From NCBI GenBank assembly GCA_910587405.1, contig CAJUKS010000003.1:62001-126000 (forward strand): DNA of 64,000 nucleotides, read 5' to 3'. Shown here piece after piece: positions 61,451-64,000 of this stretch. The DNA comes from an uncultured Alphaproteobacteria bacterium. Its GTDB lineage: Bacteria > Pseudomonadota > Alphaproteobacteria > RF32 > CAG-239. Below the pieces are notes generated by a model. The model saw only the letters and a list, made by a program, of their open reading frames with translations, did not search any database and was not told the origin of the DNA. The translations under genes and the position numbers were made by a program. The stretch's first letter is position 1, and the number at the start of each line of letters is the position of its first letter.

Positions 61451-61891
61451 ATGAATTTTATCAGGTATCATTGGTTCGGTTTGCTGGTCTCCGTTGTTGT
61501 GGCGCTGTTTTTGTGCCAGTTTTGGCTGGTTTTGATCGCTCCGCATCAAGATGAGCAAAAACGCGGTTTTGTCCCTTGTACCGAAAAAATGTCGGAAGAG
61601 CTTCACCGTTGCCGCAGTCGTAATTTATGTGTTCTCGGTGCGGTTGTCGACAATACGTTTTGCAATACCGGTGTGATTGCCGAGGGCTTCAGGCTGTGGG
61701 CAACCGGCAGGCAGGCTTCGCCGTGGGCAAATTATTTGTTTGAACCCGAATTGGATCTGCCGTCGGCGGAAGATGATGTCGATGTGGAAGAAAGCCTGGA
61801 CGAGTATTATCGCAATGTGCCGGATATTAATGCCGAAATGGATGAGTTGCAAAAATTGAACCAACAATTGGAGAATGATGATAATGAGTGA
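61451..61891 (+). CDS. Hypothetical single-pass membrane protein
   Basis: 146 residues. One N-terminal helix (FGLLVSVVVALFLCQFWLVLI), an extracytoplasmic part with four Cys (FVPCTEK, HRCRSRNLCVLG, NTFCNTG) and a strongly acidic tail of about 45 residues with coiled-coil tendency (DELQKLNQQLENDDNE). Not recognised. It starts 5 bases after the nucleotidyltransferase stop and its end overlaps the start of the M3 peptidase, so all three are one operon. Confidence 0.75.
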   Translation: MNFIRYHWFGLLVSVVVALFLCQFWLVLIAPHQDEQKRGFVPCTEKMSEELHRCRSRNLCVLGAVVDNTFCNTGVIAEGFRLWATGRQASPWANYLFEPELDLPSAEDDVDVEESLDEYYRNVPDINAEMDELQKLNQQLENDDNE

Positions 61892-63668
61892 AGAAAAACT
61901 GCCGGGCTGGGATTTGGGCGATTTGTATAAAGGAATTGACGATCCCCGCATTGACGCCGATTTGGAGAAATATCGCAGATTCTGCCGTTCCTTTGCCGGG
62001 AAGTATAAAGGAAAACTGTCCGGTTTGGACGGTGCCGAGTTGGCCCGTGCCCTCAAAAGTTATGAAAAAAATTCGCTGATCGGCAGTCGGGTCGGCGGTT
62101 TTGCCTATTTGAACATGGTCACTCAAATGAAAAATGCCGAGGCAATGGCTTTTTATCAGAATGTCAGCGAAAAACTGACCGATTACAGCAAACCGTTGAT
62201 TTTCCTGAGTCTGGAAATTAACCGGCTTCCGGCAGCCAAAATCGCCGGTTGGCTTAAAAATCCGCAGGCCGCTTTCTATAAGCCGTGGCTGGAACGGGTG
62301 CGCCGTTTCAAAAAATATGAACTCTCCGAACCGGTGGAAGAGGTCCTTCTCGAAAAGTCAATGACCTCATCGTCGGCGTGGGTACGTTTATATGAAGAGA
62401 CGTCTTCGCGCTTGCAATATGAAGTGGACGGTAAAACTTATAATGATGCCGAAATATCCAAACTGTTGCTGCATAAAGACGCTGCCGTCCGTCATCAGGC
62501 CGGCGCCGAAATTAACCGGGTGGCGGAAGCAAATGCCGACCTCTTCACCTTTATCTACAATATGGTGATTAAGGACAAAGCGATTGAAGATGAAAAACGC
62601 GGTTTTAAGCTGCCGATGTCTTCGCGTAACATGTCGGAGAACGTTTCCGACCGGATGGTGGAAACGTTGGCAGAAACGGTGCGTGCCAACTATAAAAACA
62701 TTGCTCACCGCTTTTATAAACTGAAGGCCAAGTGGCTGGGGGTTGACAAAATCTCATATTGGGACCGCAATGCGCCGCTGCCGTTTGCCGACGATACCGA
62801 ATACAGCTGGGGCGAAACGGTGTCGACGGTTTTGGATGCCTATGAAAAGTTCTCGCCGGAACTTCACGAAATTGCCAAAGAATTTTTTGACAATGCCTGG
62901 ATTGACGTTCCGCCGCGCGACGGTAAACGCAGCGGCGCCTTTTGCGCACCGGTCAGTTCCGATTCTCATCCTTATTTGTTGCTGAATTTTGCCGGTAAGC
63001 GTAATGACGTTTTGACTCTGGCGCATGAACTGGGGCACGGCTGTCATCACCAAACCCGCATCAAAAACGGCGAGTTGAACGAATATTCGCGGATGACGAC
63101 CGAAGAAGTGGCTTCGGTGTTCGGCGAGATGATAACCTTTCAGTCGATGGTGGCCGAACTTCCCGACGGCCCGGAAAAACTGGCTTTGATTGCTTCAAAA
63201 GTCAGCGATATGATTAATACGGCCATCCGCCAGATCGCGTTTCATTTCTTTGAAAGCCGTGCGCATCTGGAGCGTAAAAACGGCGAGTTGAGCAAAGAAC
63301 GCCTGTGTGACATCTGGCAGGAAGAAATGGCTGCCAGCCTCGGCGAAGCGGTGGAAGTCGGTGCCGACAGTCGTTATATCTGGTCGCAGGTCGGACATTT
63401 CTTTTTCCTGCCGTTTTATGTATATGCCTATTCGTTTGCCGATTGCCTGGTCAATTCTTTGTATGAAGTCAGTCAGGAAGGCAAAGTCAAAGATTTTCCG
63501 GCCAAATATATGAAAATGCTGTCCCAAACCGCCGTTACCGATTATAAACAGCTGTTGAAGCCGTTTGGGCTGGATCCGACCGATTCCGATTTTTGGAACA
63601 AGGGGTTGAGCCTGATTTCGGGTTATATTGACGAGTTGGAACGTTTGGATAAAAAACTGAAACGTTAA
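61884..63668 (+). CDS. pepF: M3-family oligoendopeptidase
   Basis: 594 residues from the ATG at 61884 (GGAG 11 bases upstream; in-frame ATGs at 61875 and 61878 are also possible). The zinc motif is LAHELGHGCHH, with the third ligand Glu in TTEEVASVFGEMITF about 25 residues on. The N-terminal PepF/M3 region starts LPGWDLGDLYKGIDDPRIDA. A cytoplasmic enzyme that cuts peptides of about 7-17 residues. It overlaps the previous gene by a few bases and is followed by two terminators. Confidence 0.94.
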   Translation: MSEEKLPGWDLGDLYKGIDDPRIDADLEKYRRFCRSFAGKYKGKLSGLDGAELARALKSYEKNSLIGSRVGGFAYLNMVTQMKNAEAMAFYQNVSEKLTDYSKPLIFLSLEINRLPAAKIAGWLKNPQAAFYKPWLERVRRFKKYELSEPVEEVLLEKSMTSSSAWVRLYEETSSRLQYEVDGKTYNDAEISKLLLHKDAAVRHQAGAEINRVAEANADLFTFIYNMVIKDKAIEDEKRGFKLPMSSRNMSENVSDRMVETLAETVRANYKNIAHRFYKLKAKWLGVDKISYWDRNAPLPFADDTEYSWGETVSTVLDAYEKFSPELHEIAKEFFDNAWIDVPPRDGKRSGAFCAPVSSDSHPYLLLNFAGKRNDVLTLAHELGHGCHHQTRIKNGELNEYSRMTTEEVASVFGEMITFQSMVAELPDGPEKLALIASKVSDMINTAIRQIAFHFFESRAHLERKNGELSKERLCDIWQEEMAASLGEAVEVGADSRYIWSQVGHFFFLPFYVYAYSFADCLVNSLYEVSQEGKVKDFPAKYMKMLSQTAVTDYKQLLKPFGLDPTDSDFWNKGLSLISGYIDELERLDKKLKR

Positions 63669-63682
63669 CGAATTGCGTCTGA

Positions 63683-63721
63683 AAAAAACGCCGTTATCGA
63701 AAGGAAAACGGCGTTTTTTGT
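63683..63721 (+). terminator. Terminator after the M3 peptidase
   Basis: AAAAAACGCCGTT / AACGGCGTTTTTT stem with a 10-base loop, starting 14 bases after the stop. Confidence 0.9.
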
Positions 63722-63727
63722 TATAAA

Positions 63728-63751
63728 AAATCCCGGCATGGCCGGGATTTT
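63728..63751 (-). terminator. Terminator of the gene entering from the right
   Basis: AAAATCCCGGC / GCCGGGATTTT form an 11-bp stem just after the stop of the minus-strand partial gene, with a T run on that strand. Confidence 0.85.
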
Positions 63752-63754
63752 GGT

Positions 63755-64000
63755 TTATCTGAAGAACAATTCTTTGGTAATCCGTTTTGATGTGGACAGA
63801 TAATGTTCCGAAGCGCTTGGGGCGCCGAGATACGAAAGGGAAAAACTGGTGATCAGAAAACTGAACGGGTTTTTCAGAGCATCATCGTGAGAACGCCCTT
63901 TAAATTTGACAAAGCGCAGACGCATCACCGCCCGCCACAGATTGATATCGGGCGTCGGGGTGTCGGGCAGATAGTCGATGGTGCGGAACTGGGTTTGCCA
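63755..64000 (-). CDS. Hypothetical protein, C-terminal 81 residues (5' end outside window)
   Basis: The minus strand is open from the window edge to TAA at 63755..63757. The visible part (TIDYLPDTPTPDINLWRAVM, then LRFVKFKGRSHDDALKN, ending TKRITKELFFR-like) has clean codon use and is followed directly by a terminator, so it is a real gene end. No family recognised and too little is visible for a function. Confidence 0.7.
   Translation of the reverse strand, partial: WQTQFRTIDYLPDTPTPDINLWRAVMRLRFVKFKGRSHDDALKNPFSFLITSFSLSYLGAPSASEHYLSTSKRITKELFFR

Overview
The window looks like a chromosomal stretch of a low- to mid-GC alphaproteobacterium, probably a host-associated and poorly cultured lineage. 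The best lineage marker is a full-length CtrA cell-cycle regulator (19171..19857, minus), with TTAAC boxes and a GANTC site upstream of it. The pitrilysin-type M16 peptidase and the YqgE protein fit that reading. Most core genes have strong AGGAG-type ribosome binding sites and tidy intrinsic terminators, and TAG, TAA and TGA all act as stops. Taxonomy below class level cannot be read from the sequence.

Layout. (1) 1..4292 is an AT-rich mobile island at the 3' end of a tRNA-Gln gene. It holds the end of a SNF2-type helicase, a membrane/coiled-coil protein and a small protein with the three motifs of HUH rolling-circle initiators. (2) 5.2..21.6 kb is core: HAD phosphatase, a single-chain glycyl-tRNA synthetase, GT8 glycosyltransferase, M16 peptidase, AlbA_2 protein, RNase H, a DsbD/ScsB-like reductase, YqgE, a 1243-residue autotransporter, CtrA and Fe-type superoxide dismutase. 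(3) 21.6..28.8 kb is an AT-rich accessory region at a tRNA-Glu gene. Small cassettes (P-loop kinase plus GNAT, Ada-AlkA plus Ogt, PEP-mutase-like, esterase, a decayed second kinase plus GNAT) are separated by diverging copies of the tRNA 3' flank. (4) 28.8..42.5 kb: HxlR/cupin pair, a four-gene galactofuranose-type polysaccharide operon, HD hydrolase, lipoproteins, DUF5131 protein, a foreign-looking beta-barrel protein, trpS and serS. (5) 42.6..49.4 kb, all on the minus strand, is the most striking locus. Two cytoplasm-made proteins share an almost identical 50-residue N-terminus but carry different Tlde1/DUF2778-type L,D-transpeptidase-like C-terminal domains. They are embedded in an array of eight small multi-pass membrane proteins. 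A 528-bp, almost perfect direct repeat carries the leader and N-terminus of both. (6) 49.5..64 kb is core again: HAD phosphatase, a membrane-anchored Memo-AMMECR1 fusion, M49-like peptidase, DnaE, DUF2207 protein, single-domain nucleotidyltransferase, M3 oligoendopeptidase.

The 42.6..49.4 kb locus reads as a polymorphic effector/immunity system aimed at peptidoglycan. It has cassettes with exchangeable C-termini, paralogous candidate immunity proteins, a leader with four tandem terminator-like hairpins, and two membrane-gene promoters sharing one operator-like palindrome at equal spacing. The effector and immunity roles are inference from family resemblance and layout. No secretion apparatus is encoded in this window.
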